Assembly: GCF_030758975.1 (NCBI RefSeq)
Contig: NZ_CP132359.1
Span: forward strand, 1,690,811-1,754,810
DNA length: 64,000 bases
Reading direction: 5' to 3'
DNA from: Bosea beijingensis
Lineage (GTDB): Bacteria > Pseudomonadota > Alphaproteobacteria > Rhizobiales > Beijerinckiaceae
A model generated the notes under the pieces. The model was not told the DNA's origin and ran no database searches. It saw only the letters and a list, made by a program, of their open reading frames with translations. The position numbers were made by a program, and so were the translations under genes. Below are positions 36,761 to 46,530 of this stretch, piece after piece; within the stretch, counting starts at the first letter, position 1, and each line of letters starts with the position of its first letter.

Positions 36761-37642
36761 ATGCCTGCAACAGCCTCAACGCCCCGCGGTCTCGACCATC
36801 TCGTCATCGGTGTCCGCGATCTCGATGCCGCCTGGCATTTCTACGAGAAGCTCGGCTTCCGCGTCGGCGCCCGCAACCGCCATCCCTGGGGCACCGAGAA
36901 CCGGATCGTGCAGTTCCCGGGCTCCTTCCTCGAGCTGGTGACGATCGCCGACGATGCCGCCATCACGCCCCATGGCGCGCGCAGCTTCTCCTTCGGCGCC
37001 TTCGTGCGCGAGGCGCTGGCGGAGCAGGGTGAGGGGCTCTCCATGCTGGTGCTGGAGAGCACCGACGCCAAGGCCGACGCCGCCGCGTTCAAGGAGCAGG
37101 GCATCGGCGATTTCGAGCCGTTCTTCTTCGAGCGCCGTGCCCGACGCCCGGATGGCAGCGACGTCCGCGTCGCCTTCGAACTCGCCTTCGCCGCCGATCC
37201 ACGCGCGCCGGAATGCGGTTTCTTCGTCTGCCAGCAGTTCGAGCCGCAGAATTTCTGGAACCCGGAGTTCCAGCATCATCCGAACGGGGCCACCGCGCTC
37301 TCGGCGGTCGTGATGCTGGCTGAGGAGCCTGCTTTCCACCGCGCCTTCCTCTCGGCTTTCAGCGGCGGCGCCGAGGTGCTCGAGGGCAACGAGGACTATG
37401 TGCTCGCCCTGCCGCGAGGGCGCATCGACGTGCTCGATCCCGAGGCCGCGCAGGGCGCCTATCTCGTCGAGCCGGATACGACGCCGGCCCGCTTCCTCGG
37501 CTTCTGCGTGTCGGTGCCCGATCTCGAAGCGGTGGCCGAGCGCCTGACCGAGAACGAAGTGTCGTTCCAGCGCGGCGAAGAGCGGCTCTTCGTGCCGGCC
37601 GAGGAGGCCTTCGGCTGCATGGTCGCGTTCGAGCGGGGGTGA
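36761..37642 (+). CDS. VOC-family glyoxalase-like protein, two-domain
   Basis: 293 residues. The first vicinal-oxygen-chelate module begins LDHLVIGVRDLDAAWHFYEKLGFRVGARNRHPWGTEN, the pattern of the glyoxalase-like domain often seen as a single N-terminal unit. A second module (ALSAVVMLAEEPAFHRAFLSAFSG, then LGFCVSVPDLEAVAERL) is more degenerate. These proteins bind a metal and act as isomerases, lyases or dioxygenases. The substrate is unknown. It is 73 bases downstream of the YgiC-like gene in the same direction and could be read through, but it may have its own promoter. Confidence 0.82.
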   Translation: MPATASTPRGLDHLVIGVRDLDAAWHFYEKLGFRVGARNRHPWGTENRIVQFPGSFLELVTIADDAAITPHGARSFSFGAFVREALAEQGEGLSMLVLESTDAKADAAAFKEQGIGDFEPFFFERRARRPDGSDVRVAFELAFAADPRAPECGFFVCQQFEPQNFWNPEFQHHPNGATALSAVVMLAEEPAFHRAFLSAFSGGAEVLEGNEDYVLALPRGRIDVLDPEAAQGAYLVEPDTTPARFLGFCVSVPDLEAVAERLTENEVSFQRGEERLFVPAEEAFGCMVAFERG

Positions 37643-37656
37643 AGTAGCATCGCCTA

Positions 37657-37788
37657 TGTCATTCCGGGGCGCGCCGCAGGCGCGAACCCGGAACCCACGA
37701 CCGGCTAAGACATCAGGTCTTCGGTTGCGAGCGGCTCATCCGGTCGTCGGTTCGGGGTTCTTCGCTTTGCGAAGCCCCGGAATGACAA
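37657..37788. repeat. Dispersed palindromic repeat, family 1, copy B
   Basis: Begins TGTCATTCCGGGGCGCGCC and ends GAAGCCCCGGAATGACAA. It is nearly identical in the outer 45 bases to copy A at 17955 and in the same orientation. The internal bases (around AAGACATCAGGTCTTCGG) differ. It lies between the VOC gene and the convergent opgH. Confidence 0.9.
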
Positions 37789-37816
37789 CGGTTGTGCCGG
37801 GCCTAACCGACCGGCC

Positions 37817-40000
37817 TCAGCCCTTCGCCTCGACCGGCGGCAGCGAGGCGAGCAGCCCGATCAAGGCCCGGTCGTGCAGCACGACCATGCGCTCCTTCGG
37901 CTTGAGCCAGATCGCGGCGTCGTCGACCGTCTCGGCATCGACGAGCTTGGCCTGCGCCACGGCGCGGTCGGGTTCGATCTCGCCGCGCCGGCGCGATTGG
38001 CCATAGGGCAGCATCAATTCGTGGGCGTGGCGGAGTTCCGCGTCGCCATGCAGCGCCTTGATGCCATCGGCATCGTCGTATCCGGCCTTTTCGAACTCGG
38101 CCTGCAATTCGTTGGCGCGGGTCGCGATCGCGGGCGGGGCGCCTTCCTCCGGCGTCAGCAGGAGCTTGTGGCGCTTGAGCCAAAGGCCGATCGCGAGCTG
38201 GCCCGAAGCCCATGACAGCGGGATCGCCAGCACGAGGCCGACGATCGTCGGCGACATCCAGGCGAAGAGCGAGGTCGCGATCATGAAGGCCGAGAGGCCG
38301 GTCACGACGCCGAGCACGGTATGGGTGCGGTGCCGGCGCACGATGTCCTTGAACGGGATCGAGCCGTCGTCGCGCCGCTGCGGGTTCCAGCCGGTGTCGC
38401 GGCCGAGCAGGATCTGGAAGACCGAGCCGGACTGGATCAGCATCATGATCGGCGCGAAGAAGGCCGAGAACAGCACCTCGATCAGGGCGGAGACGATGAG
38501 GCGGATCGCTCCGCCGCCGGCCTGCCGAAGCCTGCTGTTGAACAGGGTCAGCAGCAGGCCGAACAGCTTCGGCGCCAGGAGGATTCCCATGGTGATCGCG
38601 AACAGGCGCAAGGCACGCTCGGGGTCGAAGCGCGGCCAGACCGGGAAGAGCGTGAACTCCTGCGTGAAATATTCGGGCCGCGCGTAGTTGACCTGCAGCA
38701 CGATCAGGATGCCGACCACGAGCTGCATCAGCCAGAGCGGCGAGGCGAGATAGCCCATGATACCGGTGGCGAAATGCTGGCGCGTCGGCATGACGAAGCC
38801 CTTGCCGCCCATGATCCGCGAATGCTGGAGATTGCCCTGGCACCAGCGCCGGTCGCGCACGGAGATGTCGATCAGTGAGGGCGGGCTTTCCTCATAGGAG
38901 CCCGTCAGGTCCGGCAGCATGTAGACCGACCAGCCGGCGCGGCGGATCAGCGCGGCCTCTACGAAATCGTGGCTCAGCACATGGCCGCCGAAAGGCGGCT
39001 TGCCCTTCAGGTCCGGCAGGCCGCAATGGTCGGCGAAGGCCTTGGTGCGGATGATCGCGTTATGGCCCCAGTAATTGCCGTCGCGGCCGGACCACATGGC
39101 CAGCCCGGTGGCGATGACCGGCCCATAGACTCGCGCTGCGAATTGCTGGAGCCGCGCGAAGAAGGTGTTGCGGTTGATGATCAGCGGCAGCGACTGGATG
39201 ATGCCGGCATCGGGATCGTTCTCCATCGCGGCGGCGAGGCGCACGATGCAGGTGCCGGTCATCAGGCTGTCGGCGTCGAGCACCACCATGTGCTCGTAGA
39301 GCCCGCCCCAGCGCGTGACGAAATCGGCGATATTGCCGGCCTTGCGATGATGGTTCTTCGGCCGGTGCCGGTAATAGACGCGGCTGTTCGGCCCGAGCCG
39401 CTCGCGCAGCGCCAGGAAGGCGCGCTCCTCCGCCACCCAGACATCCGGGTTGGTGGTGTCGGAGACGATGAAATAGTCGAAATGGTCGCCGAGCCCCGTC
39501 GCCTCGACCGATTCACGGATCGCCGCCACCGCCGCGAAGATGCGCGCCGAGGACTCGTTGTAGATCGGCATCACCACGACGGTGCGGTGCTTCAGGCTCT
39601 CCGCCCGGTCCGCGCGGCCGGCGCCGAACAGCACGCCGAAGAAGCCGAGCAGCGCGCTGGTGAAGGCGAGCGCGATCCACGAGAAGTTGATCGTGAACAG
39701 CACCAGCAAGGCGTACTGCAGCGAGGTCGTGCGGCTGACCGACACGACATTGTACATTTCCCAGGCGCCGAAGGCGGTGAGCGCAAGCCCGCCGCCGAAG
39801 ACGAAAAGGCGCTTCAGCCAGGGCGTGGTCCAGTTCGCTGGAGCGGCCGGCGCGCGGCGATCCGACGCCTTCCAGCTCCGGAACGACTGCACCGGCATGA
39901 CGAGCGGCTCTTCGGGCGGCGTCGCAGGCTCGCGGGCCGCGCTGTAGCCGCGCTGTTCCGCTTCCAGGGCGTCGCGGCGGGCTGCCGTTACCAGGTCCAT
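37817..40000 (-). CDS. opgH: Glucans biosynthesis glucosyltransferase H
   Basis: 727 residues. An N-terminal cytoplasmic stretch and two transmembrane segments (about 75-120) lead to a family 2 glycosyltransferase: VVMPIYNESSARIFAAV, VVLDADSLMTG (metal-binding Asp pair), LSHDFVEAALIRRAGW and the QxxRW-type RDRRWCQGNLQH. Several more membrane helices follow. It polymerises glucose from UDP-glucose and exports it as an osmoregulated periplasmic glucan backbone. It overlaps the end of opgG by 13 bases. Confidence 0.93.
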   Translation of the reverse strand: MDLVTAARRDALEAEQRGYSAAREPATPPEEPLVMPVQSFRSWKASDRRAPAAPANWTTPWLKRLFVFGGGLALTAFGAWEMYNVVSVSRTTSLQYALLVLFTINFSWIALAFTSALLGFFGVLFGAGRADRAESLKHRTVVVMPIYNESSARIFAAVAAIRESVEATGLGDHFDYFIVSDTTNPDVWVAEERAFLALRERLGPNSRVYYRHRPKNHHRKAGNIADFVTRWGGLYEHMVVLDADSLMTGTCIVRLAAAMENDPDAGIIQSLPLIINRNTFFARLQQFAARVYGPVIATGLAMWSGRDGNYWGHNAIIRTKAFADHCGLPDLKGKPPFGGHVLSHDFVEAALIRRAGWSVYMLPDLTGSYEESPPSLIDISVRDRRWCQGNLQHSRIMGGKGFVMPTRQHFATGIMGYLASPLWLMQLVVGILIVLQVNYARPEYFTQEFTLFPVWPRFDPERALRLFAITMGILLAPKLFGLLLTLFNSRLRQAGGGAIRLIVSALIEVLFSAFFAPIMMLIQSGSVFQILLGRDTGWNPQRRDDGSIPFKDIVRRHRTHTVLGVVTGLSAFMIATSLFAWMSPTIVGLVLAIPLSWASGQLAIGLWLKRHKLLLTPEEGAPPAIATRANELQAEFEKAGYDDADGIKALHGDAELRHAHELMLPYGQSRRRGEIEPDRAVAQAKLVDAETVDDAAIWLKPKERMVVLHDRALIGLLASLPPVEAKG

Positions 40001-41547
40001 CGATTCAACCAGGTCTCAGAGACGGGCTGACCGCCCGATTGCAGGACGAGCCGGAGCTCTGACAGATTGTCGTTGCCGGGGTCGACCTCGAAGCCGACGC
40101 GCATCAGCTTGCGCTCCGGGTAGGGCCACAGGCGGACATTTTGCACAGCGCCGGGCTGGGCCGTGATCGTCGCCCGCGTCGAGGCGATCAGCGCCGCATC
40201 GGCGAGCCTGTCGCCGGTGAACTCGACGATGAAACGCCGCCGGCGCCCCTGCGAGCCCTTGCCCTGGCGCGAGCGGGTGGCGAGCGCCAGGGGCGGACGC
40301 TCAGGCGGCTGCCAGCACCAGGCCTGGCGGTAGCTCAGCGATAGCTCGCTGCCGGCCGCGAGCGGCTGCTTCGGCCGCCAGTACATGATGATGTTCTTGT
40401 TCGGCTCGTGATCGTTGGGGATCTCGATGAGCTGGACCGAGCCGCCCCCCCAATCGCCGAGCGGCTCCATCCAGACGCTTGGCCTAAGTTCGAAGCGCTG
40501 GTCGTCGTCCTGGAAGGCGGCGGGGTCTCGCTCACGCTGGACCAGACCGAAGCCCTTCGGATTCTCGTCGACGAAGGACGAGACCTGCAGGGTCGCCGGG
40601 TTGTTGACAGGCCGGTAGATCCACTCGCCACCGCCCGACTGCATCTGGACGCCCGAGACCTCGCCGATCGAGGGGCGGATGTCGTCGAAGACGCGCCGGC
40701 TCTGCGGGCCGGAGAGGAAGGTCGCGCTCGTGCAGCCGAAGCCGACATGGTCCAGCGCCTGGCGCGCGAACAGCGTCATCTCGACATCGACGAAGGTGAC
40801 GTCGCCCGGGCGCAGCGTCATCCGTACGGCACCCGCGACGCTTTCCGAATCGAGCAAGCCGTGAATCACCAGCGAGCCCACGGCCGGGCTCGGCCGCTCG
40901 ATCCAGAACGCCCGGAAGAACGGCAGTTCCTCGCCGCGTGTCTCGCCCGGACGCAGGATCAGCGCACGCGCCATCGCCCCGAAATTCTGGCCCCGCGCCA
41001 GGGCGCGGAAGAAGGTGCCGCCCTGGAAGACCGCGACCTCGAAGGGGCGCTCCAGCCCGGCCGCGATCCGCATGCCGGAGAACTGCAGATCGGCATTGGC
41101 CGGCGGCGGCGCGACGCGGCCATAATCGAACTTGCTGCGGTCGAAGCCGATGCGACGGATCGTGCCCTCTTCGATCGTGAACAGGCTCACCGGATTCGAG
41201 AAGACATAGCCGCGATGAAGCGGTTCGACCGTGAAGCCGCGATTCTCGCCGGCCCAGACCGTGCCGCCCTGCTGCATGCGGATGCCCGCATACTGGTCCG
41301 CGGGCAGGGTGGTGTAGCCCTCTGGCAGGTCGTTGGCAGCCAGCGGAATCAGCGGGCGCTGAGCCAGGGCCCTTGCCGCATCGACCACCAAACCCGGGTC
41401 GAAGCGCTGCCCGTCGACGAGGGAGGGGATATTGAAGGAAGCCGCACCCGTCGGGGCCTGCGCCGCGGCCGGGCCGGCCAGCGAGAGCAGCGCTGCGCCG
41501 CCAGCGGCGCCTTCCAGAAACTGCCTACGATTCAAGGGTTTCGACAT
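39988..41547 (-). CDS. opgG: Periplasmic glucan biosynthesis protein OpgG/OpgD
   Basis: 519 residues. The N-terminus NRRQFLEGAAGGAALLSLAGPAAA has a twin-arginine pattern, so export by Tat is likely, as for OpgD in E. coli. The mature part has the MdoG fold, for example AGIRMQQGGTVWAGENRGFTVEPLHRGYVF and NDHEPNKNIIMYWRPKQPL. It shapes or releases the glucan made by OpgH. The ATG at 41547 is preferred over a TTG nine bases upstream. The 299-base space before it holds no gene; it begins AGAGCATTTCCAG, a motif seen often in Rhizobiales. Confidence 0.9.
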   Translation of the reverse strand: MSKPLNRRQFLEGAAGGAALLSLAGPAAAQAPTGAASFNIPSLVDGQRFDPGLVVDAARALAQRPLIPLAANDLPEGYTTLPADQYAGIRMQQGGTVWAGENRGFTVEPLHRGYVFSNPVSLFTIEEGTIRRIGFDRSKFDYGRVAPPPANADLQFSGMRIAAGLERPFEVAVFQGGTFFRALARGQNFGAMARALILRPGETRGEELPFFRAFWIERPSPAVGSLVIHGLLDSESVAGAVRMTLRPGDVTFVDVEMTLFARQALDHVGFGCTSATFLSGPQSRRVFDDIRPSIGEVSGVQMQSGGGEWIYRPVNNPATLQVSSFVDENPKGFGLVQRERDPAAFQDDDQRFELRPSVWMEPLGDWGGGSVQLIEIPNDHEPNKNIIMYWRPKQPLAAGSELSLSYRQAWCWQPPERPPLALATRSRQGKGSQGRRRRFIVEFTGDRLADAALIASTRATITAQPGAVQNVRLWPYPERKLMRVGFEVDPGNDNLSELRLVLQSGGQPVSETWLNRWTW

Positions 41548-41846
41548 GGGATCCAAACTACGCGGGCGACGCCCTCGCCCCTCGCGCTTCTAGAGCATTT
41601 CCAGTTCGCCTGAAAAGCCTTTCCGATCGGGAAGATGCACGCCTTTCGGATGTCAGGCTTCTTAGAAACCGGGCCATGGCGAGCCGGGCACGATGGCGGT
41701 CATCGGAAGGCACCTTTCGCTGCGATTGAACTTTGGCAAAAGGCGAGCGGATCGGCTATCCACGGCGCCAGCAACGCCAGCATGCGTGAAGTCGACTCTG
41801 ATGCGTGGGCGGTGGTTCAACCATGCCTGCAAGGGAAACGAGAAAC

Positions 41847-43223
41847 ATGACCGAAATGCAGCCGGCCCGATCCTGCCTCGCGATCGTCCTGGCCGCCGGA
41901 GAGGGCACCCGCATGAAATCGCGGGGACCGAAAGTGCTCCACGCCGTGGCCGGCCGGTCGCTGCTCGGGCATGCGCTCGCGGCGGTCTCGGAGGCCGGTG
42001 CGGATGCGGTCGCCGTCGTGATTTCCTCGGAGCGTCCGGAGGTCGGTGACGCCGCGCGCAAGCAGCTTCCGCATGCTGAGATCGCGATTCAGCACGAGCG
42101 CCGGGGCACTGCCCATGCGGCGCTCGCAGCGACAGCCGCCATCGCGGCCGGCCATGACGACGTCATCATCGCCTTCGGCGACACGCCGCTCGTGCGTCCG
42201 GAGACCTTCGCCGCCCTTCGCCGCGGCTTGAGCGAGGGCGCTGCCGTCGTCGCGCTCGGCTTCGAGGCCAAGGACCCGACTGGCTACGGACGCTTCGTCG
42301 AAAGGGACGGCCGTCTCGAGGCGATCGTCGAGCACAAGGATGCCACCCCGGAGCAGCGCGCGATCACGCTCTGCAATGCCGGGCTGATGGCGCTCTCCGG
42401 CGAGCATGCGCTCTCGATCCTGGAGGCGATCGGCAGCAACAACGCCCAGGGCGAATTCTATCTCACCGACGCGGTCGAGGTGGCGCGCAAGCGCGGGCTC
42501 GACGCCATCGCGCTGCGGGCGCCGGAGAGCGAGGTCCAGGGCGTCAACGACCGCACCCAGCTCGCCGCCGTGGAAGCGGATTTCCAGCGGCGCAAGCGGC
42601 TGGCCGTCATGCTCGGCGGCGCGACGCTGGTCGCGCCCGATACGGTCTTCTTCAGCTATGACACGCAGATCGGCTGCGATGTCGTGATCGAGCCGAACGT
42701 GGTCTTCGGGCCCGGCGTGCGCGTCGATGACGGAGCGGTGATCCACGCCTTCTCGCACCTCGAAGGCGCGACCGTCGGCGCTGACGCCAGCGTCGGCCCC
42801 TTTGGCCGCCTGCGCCCCGGCGCGAAGCTCGCCGAGAAGGCGAAGGTCGGCAATTTCGTCGAGGTGAAGGCGGCCGATATCGGCCCCGGCGCCAAGATCA
42901 ACCACCTGACCTATATCGGCGATGCCTCGGTCGGCGCGGCCGCGAATATCGGCGCCGGCACGGTCACCTGCAACTATGACGGCTTCAACAAGGCGAAGAC
43001 GACGATCGGCGCCCATGCCTTCGTCGGATCGAACTCGTCGCTGGTTGCGCCGGTGACGATCGGCGAGGGCGCCTATGTCGGCTCCGGCTCGGTCATCACC
43101 AGCGATGTCGCGCCGGACGCGCTCGCCATCGGCCGCGGCCGGCAGGTCGAGAAGGAAGGCTGGGCGCCGACCTTCCGCGCCGTCGCCGCGGCCAAGAAAG
43201 CCGCCAAGAAGGCGGCCGAATAG
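41847..43223 (+). CDS. glmU: Bifunctional GlcNAc-1-P uridyltransferase/GlcN-1-P acetyltransferase
   Basis: 458 residues. The uridyltransferase half opens [22 protein letters not shown] (residues 11-32). The C-terminal half is a left-handed beta-helix acetyltransferase, seen as hexapeptide repeats and the motif [26 protein letters not shown] Lys/Ala-rich tail ends the protein. It makes UDP-GlcNAc for peptidoglycan and lipopolysaccharide. The start at 41847 fits the family; an ATG at 41823 is in frame. glmS follows at 120 bases. Confidence 0.96.
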   Translation: MTEMQPARSCLAIVLAAGEGTRMKSRGPKVLHAVAGRSLLGHALAAVSEAGADAVAVVISSERPEVGDAARKQLPHAEIAIQHERRGTAHAALAATAAIAAGHDDVIIAFGDTPLVRPETFAALRRGLSEGAAVVALGFEAKDPTGYGRFVERDGRLEAIVEHKDATPEQRAITLCNAGLMALSGEHALSILEAIGSNNAQGEFYLTDAVEVARKRGLDAIALRAPESEVQGVNDRTQLAAVEADFQRRKRLAVMLGGATLVAPDTVFFSYDTQIGCDVVIEPNVVFGPGVRVDDGAVIHAFSHLEGATVGADASVGPFGRLRPGAKLAEKAKVGNFVEVKAADIGPGAKINHLTYIGDASVGAAANIGAGTVTCNYDGFNKAKTTIGAHAFVGSNSSLVAPVTIGEGAYVGSGSVITSDVAPDALAIGRGRQVEKEGWAPTFRAVAAAKKAAKKAAE

Positions 43224-43343
43224 CCGGGAATCGCGGCGGATCGGGCAATCCGTCGTTCACAGTTCGTCATGTAGATTGATTGGGCACGCACGCCGATCGC
43301 GGCTATGCGCTTTGCCGACAGCAACGGCTTGAGGGGTATGCCC

Positions 43344-45170
43344 ATGTGCGGCATCGTCGGGATTCTGGGCAAGGAAGCAGTCGCGACGCAAGTCGTCGAG
43401 GCGCTGCGGCGGCTTGAATATCGCGGATACGATTCCGCCGGCGTCGCGACCCTGGAAGCCGGAAAGCTCACTCGACGCCGCGCCGAGGGCAAGCTCAAGA
43501 ATCTCGAGATCCGCCTGTCGAACGAGCCGCTCGAAGGCCTGGTCGGCATCGGCCACACCCGCTGGGCAACCCACGGCAAGCCCAACGAGACCAATGCCCA
43601 TCCGCACGCGACGCCGAAGCTCGCGGTCGTGCATAACGGCATCATCGAGAATTTCCGCGACCTGCGCGCCGAGCTTCAGGCCGACGGTTACGTCTTCGAG
43701 ACGGAGACTGATACCGAGATCGTCGCCCATCTCGTCACCCGCGAGCTCGACCGCGGCAAGTCCCCGACGGATGCGGTCGCCGCCAGCCTGCCGCGCCTGC
43801 ACGGCGCTTTCGCGCTCGCTTTCCTGTTTCAGGGCGAGGAAGACCTGCTGATCGGCGCCCGCAAGGGCTCGCCCCTGGCAGTCGGCGTCGGCGAGGGCGA
43901 GATGTATCTCGGCTCGGACGCGCTGGCGCTCGCGCCCTTCACCAATCTCATCGCCTATCTGGAGGAGGGCGACTGGGTCGTGCTCCACCGCCGTGGCGCG
44001 ACCTTCTACGACAAGACCAACAAGCAGGTGGAACGCCGCGCCCAGCGCGTCGCCGCCGGCGCCTTCCTGGTCGAGAAGGGCAATCACCGCCACTTCATGG
44101 CCAAGGAGATCTACGAGCAGCCCGAGGTCGTCGGCCACACGCTGACGCAGTATCTCGACATGGCCAATGGCAAGGTGCGCCTGCCCTTCGGTGAACAGAT
44201 CGATTGGAAGGGCCTGTCGCGTCTGACAATCAGCGCCTGCGGCACCTCCTATTATGCCGGCCTCATCGCGAAATACTGGTTCGAGAAGCTGGCGCGCCTG
44301 CCGGTCGAGATCGATGTCGCCTCCGAGTTCCGCTATCGCGAGGCGCCGCTGCCGGACCAGGGCCTGGCGCTCTTCGTCTCGCAGTCCGGCGAAACCGCCG
44401 ACACGCTGGCCGGGTTGCGCTATGCCCGCCAGAACGGGCAGGTCATCCTCTCGGTCGTCAACGTGCCGACCTCGACGATCGCCCGGGAGAGCGATGCCGT
44501 CGCGCAGACGCTCGCCGGCCCCGAGATCGGCGTCGCCTCGACCAAGGCCTTCGTCTGCCAGCTCGCGGTCTTCGCCTCGCTCGCACTCGCCGCGGCTCGC
44601 GCCCGCGGCACGCTCTCGGCGCAGGACGAGGCCAACCATGTGCAGCATCTGATCTCGCTGCCGGGGCTGATGGCCCGCGCGCTGCAGCTCGAACCGCAGA
44701 TCGAGCAGCTCTCGCACAAGCTCTCGCGCGCCAAGGACGTGCTCTATCTCGGCCGTGGAACGAGCTTCCCGCTCGCGCTCGAAGGCGCGCTGAAGCTCAA
44801 GGAAATCAGCTACATCCATGCCGAAGGTTATCCGGCTGGCGAATTGAAGCACGGGCCGATCGCGCTGATCGACGAGGATATGCCGGTCATCGTGGTCGCG
44901 CCTTATGACGCACTGTTCGAGAAGACCGCCTCCAACATGCAGGAGGTCGCGGCGCGTGGCGGCCGGATCATCCTCGTCACCGATGCGAAGGGCGCCGCCG
45001 AATGCGGCATCGAGCCGGAGGCGACGATCATCATGCCCGACATGGACCCGACCTTCGCGCCGATCGTCTATGCCCTGCCGATCCAGATGATCGCCTATCA
45101 GACGGCGGTTTTCATGGGCAAGGACGTCGACCAGCCGCGCAATTTGGCAAAATCCGTCACGGTGGAGTGA
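43344..45170 (+). CDS. glmS: Glutamine-fructose-6-phosphate aminotransferase
   Basis: 608 residues. The start MCGIVGILG places the N-terminal nucleophile Cys directly after Met, which requires the ATG at 43344; it has GAGGGG seven bases upstream. The glutaminase domain has GHTRWATHG. Two SIS sugar-isomerase domains include SACGTSYYAG and SQSGETADT, and the C-terminus ends PRNLAKSVTVE. It makes glucosamine 6-phosphate, feeding glmU. No ribozyme is expected in this phylum and none is evident. Confidence 0.97.
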   Translation: MCGIVGILGKEAVATQVVEALRRLEYRGYDSAGVATLEAGKLTRRRAEGKLKNLEIRLSNEPLEGLVGIGHTRWATHGKPNETNAHPHATPKLAVVHNGIIENFRDLRAELQADGYVFETETDTEIVAHLVTRELDRGKSPTDAVAASLPRLHGAFALAFLFQGEEDLLIGARKGSPLAVGVGEGEMYLGSDALALAPFTNLIAYLEEGDWVVLHRRGATFYDKTNKQVERRAQRVAAGAFLVEKGNHRHFMAKEIYEQPEVVGHTLTQYLDMANGKVRLPFGEQIDWKGLSRLTISACGTSYYAGLIAKYWFEKLARLPVEIDVASEFRYREAPLPDQGLALFVSQSGETADTLAGLRYARQNGQVILSVVNVPTSTIARESDAVAQTLAGPEIGVASTKAFVCQLAVFASLALAAARARGTLSAQDEANHVQHLISLPGLMARALQLEPQIEQLSHKLSRAKDVLYLGRGTSFPLALEGALKLKEISYIHAEGYPAGELKHGPIALIDEDMPVIVVAPYDALFEKTASNMQEVAARGGRIILVTDAKGAAECGIEPEATIIMPDMDPTFAPIVYALPIQMIAYQTAVFMGKDVDQPRNLAKSVTVE

Positions 45171-45177
45171 GGGCGGC

Positions 45178-45564
45178 TCAGGCCTCGGGCCGGGTCGAGA
45201 CGTAAAGAGCTGCACCGACCAGACACAGCGCCGCCGTCGCGAGAGCGACCGGCGGCGCGCTCGTTTGTGTCAGAAGGACAAAGCTCAGCGCCATCGAACC
45301 GCAGGCGAGAATTTTCGCGCGCCGGGCGATCGCGCCGGTCTTCCGCCAGCGCAGGACATGCGGCCCAAGCCGCGGATGGCCGATCAGCCAGGCCTCGAAT
45401 CGCGGCGAGGACTGCGAGAAGCTCCAGGCCGCGGCGATCAGGAAGATCGTGCCGGGCATCAAGGGCAGGATCAGCCCGATGACCCCGAGCGCCGTGAACA
45501 CCCAGCCCATAGCGAAGAGCAGCGGCCGCGACCATCGGCGTCGCGGCTGATCGGGCTCGGTCAC
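45178..45564 (-). CDS. DUF454 (YbaN-like) membrane protein
   Basis: 128 residues. The DUF454 core is LLFAMGWVFTALGVIGLILPLMPGTIFLIAAAWSFSQSSPRFEAWLIGHPRLG, with two to three further hydrophobic stretches. The role is unknown in E. coli as well. It converges with glmS, seven bases apart, and is monocistronic. Confidence 0.85.
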   Translation of the reverse strand: MTEPDQPRRRWSRPLLFAMGWVFTALGVIGLILPLMPGTIFLIAAAWSFSQSSPRFEAWLIGHPRLGPHVLRWRKTGAIARRAKILACGSMALSFVLLTQTSAPPVALATAALCLVGAALYVSTRPEA

Positions 45565-45663
45565 GGCCTCATCCTTGCTTGCATCCGCCCCTGGATCATC
45601 GTCTCTGCGTCTTAACGCACGCGGCGGCGATGATCTATCCTATTGGTATCGCATCGAATTGTT

Positions 45664-45688
45664 CCGAAAAGTGGAATCCACTTTTCGG
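45664..45688. repeat. Perfect 11-bp inverted repeat, Rhizobiales-type intergenic palindrome
   Basis: Arms CCGAAAAGTGG and CCACTTTTCGG flank AAT. Very similar palindromes are scattered through intergenic regions of many Rhizobiales genomes; I recall the pattern but cannot search here. It lies in the 237-base region upstream of the DUF502 gene, which holds no gene. Confidence 0.8.
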
Positions 45689-45801
45689 GCCGACGCTATA
45701 GGGGCTGGCGGATGGCGCCGCCTCGCTTATCGTGTCATATCGCGGCCTGCGCCGGCTGCTGCAAGCAAGCGGGACGTCGCGCCGGTGTTTTGGGAGAAAC
45801 G

Positions 45802-46530
45802 ATGACAGCCGGCCCGCCCGATCCGCGGCTCATCCTGCCCACGGAAATCCTGCGCCCGACCTGGGGTGCGCGTCTGCGCCGCTATTTCCTGACGGGATTG
45901 GTCATCGCCGCGCCGCTCGCGATCACGGCCTCGGTGACCTGGTGGTTCATCAATTTCATCGACGGGCTGGTGAAGCCGCTCATCCCGAATTCCTATCTGC
46001 CCGATTCCTATCTGCCTTATCCGATACCGGGATTCGGCCTCGTCATCGCGCTGGTCGGGCTGACGCTGCTCGGCTTCCTAACCGCCAATCTCGTCGGGCG
46101 CTCGCTCCTCAATGCGGGCGAGGCGATTCTCGACCGCATGCCGGTGGTGCGCAGCCTCTACAAGGGCGTGAAGCAGGTCTTCGAGACGATCTTCTCGCAG
46201 TCCGGCACCTCGTTCCGCACGGTCGGGATGGTGCAGTTCCCGCAGCCGGGCATGTGGTCGATCGTCTTCATCGCGCAGGAGGCGGCGCCCGAGATCGCCG
46301 GGCGCCTGCCGGCCGGCCAGGAACCGGGTGACGAGCAGATCGGCGTCTTCCTGCCCTGCACGCCGAACCCGACCACAGGCTTCTTCTTCTACCTGCCGCG
46401 GCGCGAGGTCGTCGAACTCTCGATCTCGGTCGAGGATGGCGCCAAGCTCATCATGTCGGCCGGGCTGATCCAGCCCGGCGAACAGAACGGCAAGCCGAAG
46501 CTCGACGGCAAGTCCCCGGTCAGCGCTTGA
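45802..46530 (+). CDS. DUF502 family membrane protein
   Basis: 242 residues. Two N-terminal transmembrane helices (YFLTGLVIAAPLAITASVTWWFINFI and GFGLVIALVGLTLLGFLTANLVG) precede the conserved soluble part: DRMPVVRSLYKGVKQVFETIF, then VFLPCTPNPTTGFFFYLPR. Function unproven; plant homologues (COV1-like) affect trafficking. The start at 45802 follows GGGAGAA. The frame extends upstream without support. Its 3' end overlaps the convergent regulator remnant by 11 bases. Confidence 0.88.
   Translation: MTAGPPDPRLILPTEILRPTWGARLRRYFLTGLVIAAPLAITASVTWWFINFIDGLVKPLIPNSYLPDSYLPYPIPGFGLVIALVGLTLLGFLTANLVGRSLLNAGEAILDRMPVVRSLYKGVKQVFETIFSQSGTSFRTVGMVQFPQPGMWSIVFIAQEAAPEIAGRLPAGQEPGDEQIGVFLPCTPNPTTGFFFYLPRREVVELSISVEDGAKLIMSAGLIQPGEQNGKPKLDGKSPVSA

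Noticed and set aside
43224..43343. glmS ribozyme upstream of glmS
   Set aside because: The gap is only 120 bases, shows no recognisable ribozyme core, and this class is confined mainly to Firmicutes.
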